This document shows, piece after piece, positions 13,602 to 24,356 of a stretch of 35,642 bases of DNA. Both the position numbers and the translations under genes were made by a program. The notes below the pieces were generated by a model. It saw only the letters and a program-made list of their open reading frames with translations, searched no databases and was not told the DNA's origin. The DNA comes from Candidatus Fibrimonadales bacterium (GTDB lineage Bacteria; Fibrobacterota; Fibrobacteria; Fibrobacterales; Fibrobacteraceae), in the NCBI GenBank assembly GCA_009786285.1, contig WQTK01000336.1, positions 1 to 35,642 of the forward strand. Reading direction: 5' to 3'. How positions within the stretch are numbered: position 1 is the first letter of the stretch; each line of letters opens with the position of its first letter.

Positions 13602-14015
13602 ATGTTTCATTCCCATTCCGAGCTTCAAACAGAGACTTGGGCCAAAACGCTTGCCCGGAGCCTGAAACCTGGCGACGTGGTAGCTCTTGAAGGCGGTTTG
13701 GGCGCAGGAAAAACCGCGATTTGCAAAGCTATTTGCAAGGAATTGGGCTTTGAAGGCACTGTAAATTCGCCAAGTTACGCAATAGTCCACGAATATCCGC
13801 ATAACCCGCCCATTTACCATCTGGACCTCTACCGTCTGAAAACCCCTTCCGATTTATGCGACATAGGCATTGAGCTTTACACCTTTTCAAACGGAATAAC
13901 GCTTATAGAATGGCCGCAAATGGCCGGAGATTTTCCGCTGAACATAACGTACAATGTAAAAATTGAAATAATAAGCGAGAACGAACGGGAAATATCATGG
14001 TTTTCATCTCATTAG
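13602..14015 (+). CDS. tsaE: tRNA threonylcarbamoyladenosine biosynthesis ATPase TsaE
   Basis: GDVVALEGGLGAGKTAICKAI (P-loop); NSPSYAIVHEYP; YHLDLYRL; GITLIEWP. Confidence 0.93.
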   Translation: MFHSHSELQTETWAKTLARSLKPGDVVALEGGLGAGKTAICKAICKELGFEGTVNSPSYAIVHEYPHNPPIYHLDLYRLKTPSDLCDIGIELYTFSNGITLIEWPQMAGDFPLNITYNVKIEIISENEREISWFSSH

Positions 14016-14452
14016 GCACAAATATAGAGCCAAGAGAGGCTCGAATCGCAGAAGCCAGGTTTTTGCTAAAATCCGAAGAATCGTTGAATTGGCAAGAGAG
14101 CAAAATTTATGAAACCGAGCCTTGGGGCGAGGCTTGCCAGGAAAAGTTTCTAAACCAGGTTGTAGGTTTTAGCTCGGAAAAAACTCCGCAGCAGCTTTTG
14201 GAACTTTGCAAGGGCATTGAGCAAAAGCTTGGCAGGCAAAAAAGAGGCAAATGGAGGGAAAGGGAAATAGACTTGGATTTGCTTTACTGCGGAAACGAGG
14301 TTTTGGAAAGCGAAAATTTAACCGTTCCCCATCCTTATATTGCGCAGAGAGAGTTCGTTTTAAAGCCTTTATGCGACATCGCGCCGGATTTTGTGGACCC
14401 AAAGAGCGGTTTTTCTGCCCAAGAAATGCTAAACGCTATGCTAGCAGGTTAA
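13997..14452 (+). CDS. folK: 2-amino-4-hydroxy-6-hydroxymethyldihydropteridine pyrophosphokinase
   Basis: VFISLGTNIEPREARI; ETEPWG; GRQKRGKWREREIDLDLLYCG; VPHPYIAQREFVLKPL. Overlaps tsaE by 19 nt. Confidence 0.93.
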   Translation: MVFISLGTNIEPREARIAEARFLLKSEESLNWQESKIYETEPWGEACQEKFLNQVVGFSSEKTPQQLLELCKGIEQKLGRQKRGKWREREIDLDLLYCGNEVLESENLTVPHPYIAQREFVLKPLCDIAPDFVDPKSGFSAQEMLNAMLAG

Positions 14453-14654
14453 CCGTTTCGCCCAGCATTTTGTCTTGGGTTCTGACAACCGAGGCGTTTG
14501 CGGCGAGTTCTTTTTCGCTTTTGATTTGTTCCACAACCTCTCTTGCAAGGTCGGTTTCAAAGCCCGGAGTGTTAATGTTAGCCACGTTGTGCGCGCTAAC
14601 AGCCATTTTATCAAAACTGGCCTTCATTGCGGAAACATTTGGTGATATGTTCAT
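14436..14654 (-). CDS. 72-aa mini flagellar basal-body-rod-like protein (N- and C-terminal D0 halves joined)
   Basis: N-half AMKASFDKMAVSAHNVANINTPGF and C-half DLAREVVEQIKSEKELAANASVVRTQDKMLGETVNLL resemble the two ends of FlgB/FlgC/FlgG proteins. The ATG is placed 6 nt after a TATATT box. Confidence 0.75.
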   Translation of the reverse strand: MNISPNVSAMKASFDKMAVSAHNVANINTPGFETDLAREVVEQIKSEKELAANASVVRTQDKMLGETVNLLA

Positions 14655-14660
14655 AATTGA

Positions 14661-14703
14661 AATATAGAAAACGTTGATTAACTCCTCTAGGTTAGTGGTT
14701 AGC
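14661..14703 (-). repeat. Heptamer-plus-promoter repeat, copy D (variant, minus strand)
   Basis: Minus strand: gctaaccactaacctagaggagttaatcaacgttttctatatt. Shares CCACTA(A/G)CCTAGAGGAGT and the TTTTCTATATT end with copy C. Confidence 0.65.
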
Positions 14704-14744
14704 AAAATCAAAGCGGAATTCTTTTTTCTTCTTGCCCCTTTTAC

Positions 14745-16172
14745 CTACAAATCACACACCAAAATTGTCACGTCATCGTCGGGTTCTTTGCCGCCGGTGA
14801 AGCCGTCAACGTTTTTTAAAAGAATTTGCACAAATTCTTTGCAGCTTTTAGTCGCTGTGTTTTGCATAAGATCATAGATGCGCTTGTGGGAGAACTGATC
14901 TTTTTCCGAATTCATAGCCTCGTTTATACCGTCCGTGTAAAGATTCAAACGGTATTGGCCATCCAGCTTCAGAACAGTGTCCCTTACCGTGATATCCGGC
15001 ATAACGCCTATGAAAAGCCCGGAGGATTTCAGCAATTTAATTTCGCCGTTTTCTTTGTTCATAAGAGGCATGGGATTGTGCCCTGCGCTTGTGTAAATGA
15101 ACTCCCTCGTATCTTTTTTCCATATTGCGTAAAAAACCGTTATGAATTTTCCGCTATCCACTTCAGCTACCAAGGTATTGTTTATGTTCTTTAAAGCCAA
15201 AGCCGGGCTAACGCTGTTTAACGGCGAAGACTTCAGCATTATTTTAAACATGCTCATAAGCATGGCAGCCGCAGTCCCGTGGCCAGACACATCTGCGATA
15301 ACAAGACCAATAACATCATTGCCAAGCTCAAAGCAATCGTAATAATCACCGCCAACATCAAGGTTGGCCTTATACTCCGCAAAAACGTCCACAAATCCTT
15401 TTGGGAAACTTGTCGGCAAAAGCTGCTGCTGAATCTGGCTCGCTTGCTGCAAATCGTATTTTAGCAATGAATGGGCCTTTTGCAACTCTTCATAAGCCCT
15501 GAAAGACTCTATTATCAATCCGGCCTGCGTAGCCACTGCGTAAATCATTGCGGTGTCTTCGCCTGTTATCTCATCGTGATTGGTTAAATCCAGCCAAAGC
15601 AAGCCCTCTACTTTAAACTGGCTGCATTTCACGCATATTCGACGTTTTTCATCTTCCGAAGCCGCATTTGTGGCAATGCCGGCATCCAAGTCTGTCCAGC
15701 AATACAGATTGTCGGATTCATAGCACGGACAAGTAGTTTTCTTGCAACTTTTCGTTTTCCAGCATTCATCAATTACCCTTTTTAGCAGAGGAAAAATTAT
15801 GTAAGCTTTGCAGTCAAGTATTGAAAATGCATCGGATTCCGGAACCGGGTCTGCCAATATATGCTTGTTGCAAAAGATGGCATCTGCGTATTCTCCGGCC
15901 ATAAAGTCTATTTCCGCACGAAAATCTTCCAGCTTTTCTTTGTCAAAACCAATGCTTTGCAAAGGCTTCAAGCAAAAATTCTCCGAATCTATGGCAAGCA
16001 CCATAACTCTATTATAGTTAGCCAAGTCCTTAAACCCAAGGCATAGCCCGTTGAACACTTCATCAATGCTTTGTGCCTGCGAGGTTATTTTGCTGATTTC
16101 GCTGGACGTGGAATAAGCAAGCAGTTGCTTGCGCAGGGTTTCTGTTAAGCCAAAAGTATCTCCATTTTCCAT
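14745..16172 (-). CDS. GAF-like sensor plus PP2C/SpoIIE (RsbU-type) serine phosphatase
   Basis: C-terminal LQQASQIQQQLLPTSFP...VGGDYYDCFELG...VIADVSGHGTAAAMLMSMFK...YTSAGHNPMPL...LYTDGINEAMN...DDDVTILV. Confidence 0.9.
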   Translation of the reverse strand: MENGDTFGLTETLRKQLLAYSTSSEISKITSQAQSIDEVFNGLCLGFKDLANYNRVMVLAIDSENFCLKPLQSIGFDKEKLEDFRAEIDFMAGEYADAIFCNKHILADPVPESDAFSILDCKAYIIFPLLKRVIDECWKTKSCKKTTCPCYESDNLYCWTDLDAGIATNAASEDEKRRICVKCSQFKVEGLLWLDLTNHDEITGEDTAMIYAVATQAGLIIESFRAYEELQKAHSLLKYDLQQASQIQQQLLPTSFPKGFVDVFAEYKANLDVGGDYYDCFELGNDVIGLVIADVSGHGTAAAMLMSMFKIMLKSSPLNSVSPALALKNINNTLVAEVDSGKFITVFYAIWKKDTREFIYTSAGHNPMPLMNKENGEIKLLKSSGLFIGVMPDITVRDTVLKLDGQYRLNLYTDGINEAMNSEKDQFSHKRIYDLMQNTATKSCKEFVQILLKNVDGFTGGKEPDDDVTILVCDL

Positions 16173-16212
16173 AGAGAAAAAAATAGAAAAAATATTGCTT
16201 ATGATAATTTTC

Positions 16213-16218
16213 TATATT
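16213..16218 (+). promoter_or_regulatory. -10-like TATATT 8 nt upstream of the TPR gene
   Basis: attttctatattataccccc-ATG; no SD. Confidence 0.6.
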
Positions 16219-16226
16219 ATACCCCC

Positions 16227-16958
16227 ATGAACGAAACAAAACCAAACTCAAACAGCAACGTAGCGCCGAATTCGGCAGATGCCTTGTTTGAATATTTAAA
16301 GGAAGATTTTTTTCCAAAACACGGAACAAAAGTCATAATAGTCCTGCTAATCATAGCTGTTGCCCTTTATGCCGTGGTCAGCAACCTAAAATCTTCTTCC
16401 GAAAAAGAAGACGTTATGGCAGAAGAACTGGGCAAGGGCCTGAACTATATATATGCCGGCAAAGGGGATTCAGCACTCGTGGCTCTTGAAGGCTCAATCC
16501 AAAGCGGCAACCTGAAAGGCTTGCCTTTGGCAAAGGCTTCGCTTTTAGCCGGCAACATCCACTTGCAAAACAACAGCCTAGACAGTGCGGAAACCTTGTA
16601 TAAGCAGGCAATTTCCAATGCCTCCGGCGTTGAACTGATAGCTTCTGCCGCAGAGCACGGGCTTGCGGTGGTGGCTATGGAAAGGCAAAACTACCCCGAA
16701 GCAATCTCCCTTTTAAACGCATTTGCGAACAAGTACGGCAGGCGCACCGGAGACTTGGCAAAAAGATACGCAAAAACCGAGCCTATGGACAAGGTTCCAA
16801 CCGTGCCGGATGCCTTATGGAAATTAACCCTGTGCTACCTGGAAACCAGTGACAAGGCAAAGGCGGCGCAAACCGCAGAAAAGATTTTGAAACTTTATGG
16901 GGATTCACAAAAAGCCGCAGATGCGGCAAAACTGCTAGCAACATTAACGGAGAAATGA
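16227..16958 (+). CDS. TPR/YfgM-like membrane-anchored protein
   Basis: N-terminal TM (VIIVLLIIAVALYAVV), then TPR-like repeats (AETLYKQAISNASGVELIASAAEHGLAVVAMERQNYPEAISLL). Confidence 0.75.
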   Translation: MNETKPNSNSNVAPNSADALFEYLKEDFFPKHGTKVIIVLLIIAVALYAVVSNLKSSSEKEDVMAEELGKGLNYIYAGKGDSALVALEGSIQSGNLKGLPLAKASLLAGNIHLQNNSLDSAETLYKQAISNASGVELIASAAEHGLAVVAMERQNYPEAISLLNAFANKYGRRTGDLAKRYAKTEPMDKVPTVPDALWKLTLCYLETSDKAKAAQTAEKILKLYGDSQKAADAAKLLATLTEK

Positions 16959-16961
16959 AAA

Positions 16962-18737
16962 ATGCTGACTTGGATAAGCGAAAAAGCAAAATGGGTAATC
17001 TACATTTTCATAATAGGAATTGTCGCAGGCTTGCTGTTTATGGACATGACCGGCCTGCAAACCGATAAAAGACCGCCCGTTGGGATTGTGAACGGCGAAA
17101 ACCTCTCAAACGATTTGTTTGACAACCGCTTGCGCATGATAAGCCAGCAGCAGGGGCTTTCAAATGAGCAGCTCGCTCAAATGCGTGAAGAATTGTTCAA
17201 TTCATTTGTTCGGCAGCACCTGATGCAAAAGGTGATTCAAGACGCAAAAATAACGGCATCCACCTATGAAATGAACAGGGATTTGCGCACAGACCCTCCG
17301 CAGGGAATAGACCGTGAGCCGCTTTTTCAGACAGAAGGGGTTTTTGACAAGGCAAAATACGAGGCATGGCTTGCCGATGCTTCAACCTACGATATCCCAT
17401 TTATGCGGGATTATGAAAATATGCTGAAAACAGCGAGAATTCCGGAAAAGCAGCTCCGTGTTTTCATAGGCGCAGGCCTTCAGCCATCCAGCTTGGAAGC
17501 AAAATACAGGGTTTTAAAAAGAGAAACAAAATTTGAGCTTTTGAACGCTCAGGCAAAAGCAAATGCTTTTGAAGAAGCTTCCGTTTCCCAGAGTTCAATA
17601 GACTCCGTTTTCCAAGCCCAGGCAGACAGCTTTTTTGTGACGGACGAGATGGTGAAAGTAAAATATGCGGCCCTTCCTGTTGAGCCTAGCAAAAAAGACA
17701 TTGACGATATTTATGAATATGCGAAAAAATTTATCACGGACATAAAAGAAGGCATGGACTTTGCGGAAATAGCACGAGGCAACAGCGATGACCAAGGATC
17801 TGCAACTCAGGGCGGAGACCTTGGGGACTGGGGTCCGCGCGGAAGATGGGTTCCGGAATTTGACAGTGCGGCCTTTGCGCTGGATTCCGGCGAAATCAGC
17901 GATCCTATTCGCACGCAATTTGGCTATCACATAATCCAAAATCTTGGAAAAAGAATTGAAAACGGAGAGGAGCAGGTTAAGGCAAGGCACATACTTCTCA
18001 CAATTATTGTGCAAAAAGAAACCTCAGACAGCTTGGAAGCCATTTTGAATGATATAAAAGCCGATGTTGATTCAGGGAAAAAGTTTGAAGACGCGGCAAA
18101 GGCCAAAGACTTGGCTGTAAAGCTTTCCGGCTGGTTCAAAAGAGGCGGAGAGATTCCGGAGCTTGGGCATTTGCCGGGGCTTTCTTCTTACGCATTCTTC
18201 AATCCTTTGCGCCCAAAAGACGATTCCAAAACATCCGAGATTTTGCAAAATCAAAAATGGATGGCCATATTTGAAAAAGCGGAAAACTTGCCGGCAGGCT
18301 CAAGAAACTTGGAGTTTGTGAAACAGAGAATTGAGCAAAGCCTGAAATCAAAATCAAAAGCCAATGCAATGGCAAGTCATTTAAAAGCGAATACAGGCAA
18401 GCTCGAAAATGCCGAGAACATAACAATAGACTCCGCCTCCGTTGCTTTTGAAGGATATTTAGCAGGTCTTGGCTATGCCAATACGGAGCTTTACAAAGCC
18501 TTGTCAACGGCAAAAGAGGGCGAATGGAGCGGGCCTTACACAAGCGGCCAAAATGCAGTTATGCTAAAGGTTCTTGGAAAGAGTGTTCCGAATGAAGAAG
18601 CTTTGGACGCAGCAAAGAAAAATGAGATTTCAATGCTATGGCAATACGGCACATTTAGCGCATTCAACGATTATATGCGAAATCTGGAAGCCAGTGCCAA
18701 AATAGTGAACAATTTGGATTTGTATTATCGTGAATAA
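16962..18737 (+). CDS. SurA/PpiD-type peptidylprolyl isomerase
   Basis: N-terminal TM, SurA-N-like [25 protein letters not shown], and parvulin motifs ([50 protein letters not shown]). Confidence 0.9.
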   Translation: MLTWISEKAKWVIYIFIIGIVAGLLFMDMTGLQTDKRPPVGIVNGENLSNDLFDNRLRMISQQQGLSNEQLAQMREELFNSFVRQHLMQKVIQDAKITASTYEMNRDLRTDPPQGIDREPLFQTEGVFDKAKYEAWLADASTYDIPFMRDYENMLKTARIPEKQLRVFIGAGLQPSSLEAKYRVLKRETKFELLNAQAKANAFEEASVSQSSIDSVFQAQADSFFVTDEMVKVKYAALPVEPSKKDIDDIYEYAKKFITDIKEGMDFAEIARGNSDDQGSATQGGDLGDWGPRGRWVPEFDSAAFALDSGEISDPIRTQFGYHIIQNLGKRIENGEEQVKARHILLTIIVQKETSDSLEAILNDIKADVDSGKKFEDAAKAKDLAVKLSGWFKRGGEIPELGHLPGLSSYAFFNPLRPKDDSKTSEILQNQKWMAIFEKAENLPAGSRNLEFVKQRIEQSLKSKSKANAMASHLKANTGKLENAENITIDSASVAFEGYLAGLGYANTELYKALSTAKEGEWSGPYTSGQNAVMLKVLGKSVPNEEALDAAKKNEISMLWQYGTFSAFNDYMRNLEASAKIVNNLDLYYRE

Positions 18738-18821
18738 ACGACAATAAATGGTTTGCTTTTTCTAAAATGAACAAAGATTCGGTAGCAAATATTGTTGATG
18801 CAGTTGCGGGGTTACTTTAGG

Positions 18822-18863
18822 CAATCCTGAAAATCCTAAAATCCTGAAAATCGAGGTTCAGAC
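18822..18863 (+). repeat. CCTGAAAAT-type interspersed repeat upstream of leuS
   Basis: caatcctgaaaatcctaaaatcctgaaaatcgaggttcagac; related to 34652-34694. Confidence 0.75.
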
Positions 18864-18901
18864 GTTTTAAGATTCTCAGGAAAATTTCTACCTTTCAGCT
18901 T

Positions 18902-21520
18902 ATGCCCAAATACACACCGCAAGAGATAGAAGCCAAATGGCAAAATTACTGGGAAGGAAATAAAACTTTCCGCACGCAAGAGCCAAAAGACAAGGCAAAA
19001 AAGTTTTACTGCCTTGACATGTTCCCATACCCAAGCGGAGCCGGCTTGCATGTTGGCCACCCGGAAGGCTACACAGCCACAGATATAATTTGCCGCTACA
19101 AAAGAGCAAACGGATTTAATGTTCTGCACCCGATGGGCTGGGATGCCTTTGGCCTTCCTGCCGAGCAATACGCAATTCAAACAGGCACGCACCCAGCCGT
19201 CACAACGCAAAAAAACTGCGACACATTTCGCAGGCAAATAAAACGGCTCGGACTCTCTTACGACTGGGAAAGGGAAATAAACACCACAGACCCAAAGTAC
19301 TACAAATGGACTCAGTGGATTTTCTCAAAGCTCTACGACACATGGTTTGACCACAAGCAAAACAAAGGCCGCCCGATAAGCGAACTGCCGAAAACAGAAA
19401 ACATCGAAGAAAAACGCCTTGCCTATTACGCAAACGCGCAGGTATGGTGGTGCCGCAAATGCAAAACAGTATGCGCAAACGAAGAAGTTCTCGCAGACGG
19501 CTCCCACGAAAAATGCGGAACCTTTGAAGTTGAGCACCGCAACCTGAAGCAATGGCAACTGCGCATTCCTCTATATGCGGAACGCCTGCTGAGCGGTTTG
19601 GAAAATTTGGACTGGCCTGCTGGCATAAAGGATATGCAAAGAAATTGGATTGGAAAATCCAAAGGGGCAACGGTTGATTTTGGACCGATACGTGTTTACA
19701 CCACGCGCCCAGACACGTTGTTCGGCGCAACCTACATGGTAATCGCGCCCGAACACCCGCTAACCGCAACCCTAACAACGCCACAGCAAAAAGCCGCAGT
19801 TGAAGCCTATGTGAAATCCGCTGCGCTAAAAAGCGAGCTTGACCGCACCGAGCTTGCAAAAGAAAAAACCGGCGTGTTCACCGGCTCTTACGCAACAAAC
19901 CCCGTAAACGGAAAAGAAATTCCTGTGTGGGTAGCAGACTATGTTTTAATGGGCTATGGCACGGGCGCGATTATGGCCGTTCCCGCTCACGACACTCGCG
20001 ATTTTGAATTCGCAAAAAAATTCAACATCCCCGTGATTTGCATAATGGAACCGGACGCAAGCTGTTCTGCGGAATTAAAGGAAAAAGTCCTTGCAGGCGA
20101 GGCTTGCTGGACAAATGACGGAAAATACATCCGCTCGTCAAACGAAGAACTGAGCCTTGACGGGCTTTCAAAAAAAGAGGGCATCGCAAAAATCAACGCT
20201 TGGCTTGAAGGCAAAAAAATAGGCAAAGCCACGACCAATTATAAAATAAGGGACTGGCTATTCAGCCGCCAACGCTACTGGGGGGAGCCTTTCCCCATAG
20301 TTCACTGGGAAAACGGTGAAATCTCCCTTGTTGACGAAAAAGAATACCCCGTGCTTTTGCCGGAGCTCTTGGACTACAAGCCCGGAGACGGAGGCATTTC
20401 TCCATTGGCCGGAGCAGCAAAGTGGCTAAACATAGCCGATAAAAACGGGCGCAAAGGGACAAGGGAGCTAAACACCATGCCGCAATGGGCAGGTAGTTGC
20501 TGGTATTATCTGCGCTACATTGACCCTAAAAACGAAGCTGCCTTTGTGGCAAAAGACCTTGAAAAATTCTGGATGCCGGTGGACTTGTATGTGGGTGGGG
20601 CAGAGCATGCTGTTTTGCATCTGCTATACAGCCGTTTTTGGCACAAAGTCCTGTTTGACTTGGGTTTTGTGTCTACAGACGAACCCTTCCAAAAGCTGTT
20701 CAACCAAGGCATGATTCTCGCGTTTGCCTACGAAACCGCTGCAGGCGCAAAGGTCCCCAGCGACGAAGTAGAAGAGCGAGACGGAAAATTTTATCACAAA
20801 AATACCGGCGATGAACTAAAACAAATCATAGCCAAAATGAGCAAAAGTCTGAAAAACGTGGTAAATCCCGATGACGTTGTAAACCAATATGGCGCAGATT
20901 CCCTTCGCCTTTACGAGATGTTTATGGGGCCGCTTGACGCTGTAAAGCCCTGGCAGCCCCAGGGCATGGAAGGCATGCACCGCTTCTTGAGCCGTGCTAT
21001 GCGCTCCGTTGCCGGCGACGAAGGCACCCCCGAATACACAAGCGAAGCCCCGCCCGAAGAGCTTGCGCGCCTGATGCACCAGAGCATTCTCAAGGTTAGC
21101 GATGACATTGAGAACATGCGCTTCAACACAGCCATTAGCCAGCTTATGGTATTCAACAACGAGTTGATGAAGCAATCCGTGCGCTACCTCGAGCCATGCG
21201 AAGTCTTTGTAAAGCTTTTGCACCCCTTTGCGCCGCATCTTTGCGAGGAGCTGTGGCAAATCCTTGGGCATAGCGGCAGCTTGACCGGCGAGGCATGGCC
21301 TGTTGGCAATGCGGAGCTTGCGGCAGAAGACACTGCTGAGGTGGTTTTCCAAGTGAACGGCAAAGTGCGAGCCAGGGCAAAGCTTTCAAAAAGCCTTGGC
21401 AAAGATGAATTGGAAAAAATCGCCATGCAAAGCGAAGCCATAAAAACAAACATTGCCGGCAAGAAAATTGCCAAGGTAATTGTTGTGCCAGGCAAGCTTG
21501 TGAATTTCTATATTCAATAA
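18902..21520 (+). CDS. leuS: Leucyl-tRNA synthetase
   Basis: [68 protein letters not shown]. Confidence 0.98.
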   Translation: MPKYTPQEIEAKWQNYWEGNKTFRTQEPKDKAKKFYCLDMFPYPSGAGLHVGHPEGYTATDIICRYKRANGFNVLHPMGWDAFGLPAEQYAIQTGTHPAVTTQKNCDTFRRQIKRLGLSYDWEREINTTDPKYYKWTQWIFSKLYDTWFDHKQNKGRPISELPKTENIEEKRLAYYANAQVWWCRKCKTVCANEEVLADGSHEKCGTFEVEHRNLKQWQLRIPLYAERLLSGLENLDWPAGIKDMQRNWIGKSKGATVDFGPIRVYTTRPDTLFGATYMVIAPEHPLTATLTTPQQKAAVEAYVKSAALKSELDRTELAKEKTGVFTGSYATNPVNGKEIPVWVADYVLMGYGTGAIMAVPAHDTRDFEFAKKFNIPVICIMEPDASCSAELKEKVLAGEACWTNDGKYIRSSNEELSLDGLSKKEGIAKINAWLEGKKIGKATTNYKIRDWLFSRQRYWGEPFPIVHWENGEISLVDEKEYPVLLPELLDYKPGDGGISPLAGAAKWLNIADKNGRKGTRELNTMPQWAGSCWYYLRYIDPKNEAAFVAKDLEKFWMPVDLYVGGAEHAVLHLLYSRFWHKVLFDLGFVSTDEPFQKLFNQGMILAFAYETAAGAKVPSDEVEERDGKFYHKNTGDELKQIIAKMSKSLKNVVNPDDVVNQYGADSLRLYEMFMGPLDAVKPWQPQGMEGMHRFLSRAMRSVAGDEGTPEYTSEAPPEELARLMHQSILKVSDDIENMRFNTAISQLMVFNNELMKQSVRYLEPCEVFVKLLHPFAPHLCEELWQILGHSGSLTGEAWPVGNAELAAEDTAEVVFQVNGKVRARAKLSKSLGKDELEKIAMQSEAIKTNIAGKKIAKVIVVPGKLVNFYIQ

Positions 21521-21522
21521 AT

Positions 21523-22818
21523 ATGATTCTATGCGCTATTGCAATTATCTTTTTCCTTGGCTATTTGGCAATAGCTTTTGAACATCCTCTTAAAATAAAT
21601 AAATCGGCGACTGCGCTTCTTTTAGGAACAGTGCTTTGGCTAATATGGTTTAAAACCCAGACTTCCCCGGAAGGAGAAGCACAGGCTATGCATCATTTGT
21701 TTGAGACCTTTGGCGATTTGTCTCAAATTCTGCTCTTTTTGGTAGCGGCCATGACCATAGTAGCCATAATAGACATGAACGATGGTTTTTCAATAATAAC
21801 TTCCCGCATAAAAACCAACGACGCAAGGGCTTTGATGTGGATAATATCGGGAGTATCCTTTGTTTTAAGCGCAATTCTGGATAATTTGACAACAGCCATA
21901 GTTATGATGACCATATGCCGCAAACTGGTGAGCAATACAAAAGAGAGGCTTTTTTTTGCAGGTTTGATAATAATTGCCGCAAACGTGGGGGGTGCGTGGA
22001 GTCCCATTGGGGATGTTACAACAACCATGCTTTGGATAGACGGGCAAATTTCAGCGCTGGGCATTATAAAATCAGCATTTTTGCCAAGCTTGGTTTGCAA
22101 CTTGGTGCCTCTTATTGTTTTGAGTTTTTTCATCAAAGGCAAAATAAGCCATGAGCATGAGCCGGAAGTGCCGGAAGCCCACAAGCCCACTCCTTTCGAA
22201 AAGAAAATACTTTTTCTCTGCGGATTATGCGGTTTTTTAATGGTACCGACAATTAAAACCATTTTCCATGTTCCGCCGTATTTAGCCATATTCTTTGTTT
22301 TAGGCGTTTTATGGCTTATTGTTGAGCTTTTAAGGCGCAATCATCCGCACCAGAACGTTCCGCGCCTGAATCTATATCATATTTTAAGAAAAGTTGATTT
22401 GGCGAGTATTTTATTCTTTGCCGGTATTTTGCTAGCCATTGGCTGTTTAAGCGCAACGGAACAGCTTACGGCAGTTGCAAAAATACTTGATGACAATATA
22501 GGCGATATTCGCCTGATAACCTTTACCATTGGCATATTCTCCGCAATCATCGATAATGTTCCGCTTGTTGGCGCGATAATGAAAATGTATCCGGTGGACG
22601 CGACTTCTGCAATTTTCAGGCAAGACGGCTTTTTTTGGGGATTTGCCTCTTATTGCGCAGGCACTGGCGGAAACCTTCTTGTTATAGGTTCTGCTGCAGG
22701 AATTGCGGTAATGGGCATGGATAAAAATCTTACTTTTGGCTGGTATCTCAAAAGAATAACTCCGATTGCCTTTTTGGGTTATGCTGCCGGCGCAGCGGTG
22801 TTTTTAGCATGGAACTGA
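21523..22818 (+). CDS. nhaD: Na+/H+ antiporter, NhaD type
   Basis: FLVAAMTIVAIIDMNDGF; LSAILDNLTTAIVMMTICRKL; IIAANVGGAWSPIGDVTTTMLWI. Confidence 0.85.
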   Translation: MILCAIAIIFFLGYLAIAFEHPLKINKSATALLLGTVLWLIWFKTQTSPEGEAQAMHHLFETFGDLSQILLFLVAAMTIVAIIDMNDGFSIITSRIKTNDARALMWIISGVSFVLSAILDNLTTAIVMMTICRKLVSNTKERLFFAGLIIIAANVGGAWSPIGDVTTTMLWIDGQISALGIIKSAFLPSLVCNLVPLIVLSFFIKGKISHEHEPEVPEAHKPTPFEKKILFLCGLCGFLMVPTIKTIFHVPPYLAIFFVLGVLWLIVELLRRNHPHQNVPRLNLYHILRKVDLASILFFAGILLAIGCLSATEQLTAVAKILDDNIGDIRLITFTIGIFSAIIDNVPLVGAIMKMYPVDATSAIFRQDGFFWGFASYCAGTGGNLLVIGSAAGIAVMGMDKNLTFGWYLKRITPIAFLGYAAGAAVFLAWN

Positions 22819-22837
22819 GCTTTATAACAGCATAGCT

Positions 22838-24172
22838 ATGCCAAACAACAAATCCGCAGTTCTTTTTACGCTTTGTTTGACCTCGTTCCTGGTTCCTTAT
22901 ATGAGTTCATCGCTCAATTTGGCGCTTCCGGAAATTGGATTGGCTTTTGCGTTGGACTTGAAACAACTGGGGTGGATTAATTCAGGTTTTTTGATAGCGA
23001 CAGCGGTGTTTCAGGTGCCGCTTGCAAAAATATCGGATTTGGCCGGCAGAAAAAAAATGTTCTTGTGCGGAGTCGCGCTTTTCGGAGCTTCATCCGTAGC
23101 TTGCGCTTTTGCGTGGAATTTCGCTTCTCTTATTGCGCTGAGAGTTCTCTCCGGCATTGGCGGCGCAATGGTGTTCGGAACTAACTTGGCTATTTTGTCT
23201 GCGACTTACGCGCCGAATGAACGCGGCAGAGCTATGGGAATCATTACATCCGTGGTTTACATGGCCCTCGCAATCGGTCCGTTTTTCGGCGGGATGCTAA
23301 CGCATTACCTGGGATGGGAAAGCGTGTTTTACATACCGGGTATAATCCTTATGGTACAGGCTTTTAGCGTGCCTTTTTTAATCAAAAGCGAATGGATTGA
23401 GAAGAACAGCAAAAGTTTTGACAAAACGGGTTCATTTATTTATGGGCTTGCTGTGTTCTGCCTTATTTTTGGCTTCTCGGAATTGCCTGCGGCGCACGGA
23501 ATAATTTTTTCATTTGCCGGGATTTTGCTGCTAGTGTTCTTTTACAACTATGAAAAAGGGAAAGAAGAGCCGGTGTTCCAGGTGCGGCTATTTGGCGGAA
23601 ACAAAGTTTTTACATTTGCGTCGCTTGCCGCTTTTTTAAGTTATGCAGCGACAATGGCGGTATTTTTTATGGTGAGTCTTTACTTGCAATTAGAGCGGGG
23701 GTTTGACGCAAGAACAGCGGGCTTGATTTGCGCAGCCTCTGCGGTTGTGCAATCTGCGATGGCTCTTTACGCAGGCAAGCTTGCGGATAAGTTTGAGGCA
23801 TCCAAGATAGCGATGCTTGGCATGGCGTTAAACTCTGTAGGTTTGATAGGGCTTGTTTTTATGGGGATAGAGACTCCGATTTTTGTGATAATAATTATGC
23901 TCATGTTTTTGGGGCTTGGGTTTGGATTGTTTTGTTCTCCGAACACAAAGGTAATTATGGGTTCTGTTGAAAACAAGCATATGGGCCAGGCATCTGCTGC
24001 TGTTGGCACAATGAGATTAACAGGGCAAGCTATGAGCATGGGCATTGCGATGATGTCCATTTCTCTATTCAATGATTTTATGCAAAGCTGGATGTTTGTT
24101 TTTGCTATTTGCGCCGTGCTGTGCGTAATTGGAACTTATGCAAGCTCAGCGTATTCTGCAACAAACAACTAA
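22838..24172 (+). CDS. MFS (major facilitator) transporter, drug-resistance type
   Basis: ALPEIGLAFALDLKQLGWINSGFLIATAVFQVPLAKISDLAGRKKMFLCG and LRVLSGIGGAMVFGTNLAILSATYAPNERGRAMG, with many TM segments. Confidence 0.9.
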   Translation: MPNNKSAVLFTLCLTSFLVPYMSSSLNLALPEIGLAFALDLKQLGWINSGFLIATAVFQVPLAKISDLAGRKKMFLCGVALFGASSVACAFAWNFASLIALRVLSGIGGAMVFGTNLAILSATYAPNERGRAMGIITSVVYMALAIGPFFGGMLTHYLGWESVFYIPGIILMVQAFSVPFLIKSEWIEKNSKSFDKTGSFIYGLAVFCLIFGFSELPAAHGIIFSFAGILLLVFFYNYEKGKEEPVFQVRLFGGNKVFTFASLAAFLSYAATMAVFFMVSLYLQLERGFDARTAGLICAASAVVQSAMALYAGKLADKFEASKIAMLGMALNSVGLIGLVFMGIETPIFVIIIMLMFLGLGFGLFCSPNTKVIMGSVENKHMGQASAAVGTMRLTGQAMSMGIAMMSISLFNDFMQSWMFVFAICAVLCVIGTYASSAYSATNN

Positions 24173-24217
24173 CCACTAGCCGAGCGAAGTTATTCAGCGT
24201 TTTTACTATATTATAAT
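24173..24217 (+). repeat. Heptamer-plus-promoter repeat, copy A
   Basis: ccactagccgagcgaagttattcagcgtttttactatattataat; 42/45 identical to copy B. Confidence 0.85.
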
Positions 24218-24218
24218 C

Positions 24219-24356
24219 ATGCAAACGACTTCTATCACAAAGGCTAAAGTTGCAGCGGCTAACGGGCCTTATAATCGAATTATAGACCTCGGGAATGGGG
24301 TTCAAATTCCGGATAACACCGATATTCCAAAAGGCTTGGACTGGTGGCAAAGATAA
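24219..24356 (+). CDS. 45-aa small ORF upstream of and overlapping the KilA-N gene (MQTTSITKAKVAAANGPYNRIIDLGNGVQIPDNTDIPKGLDWWQR)
   Basis: ATG lies 6 nt after TATATT (24207-24212). The ORF overlaps the downstream GTG start by 13 nt. It is below the ORF-track length cut-off. Confidence 0.55.
   Translation: MQTTSITKAKVAAANGPYNRIIDLGNGVQIPDNTDIPKGLDWWQR

Noticed and set aside
19200-19859. 219-aa minus-strand ORF inside leuS
   Set aside because: Shadow ORF of a confidently called gene. Arg/Cys-rich composition typical of antisense frames.
21723-22340. 205-aa minus-strand ORF inside nhaD
   Set aside because: Antisense of a membrane protein gene with no independent support.
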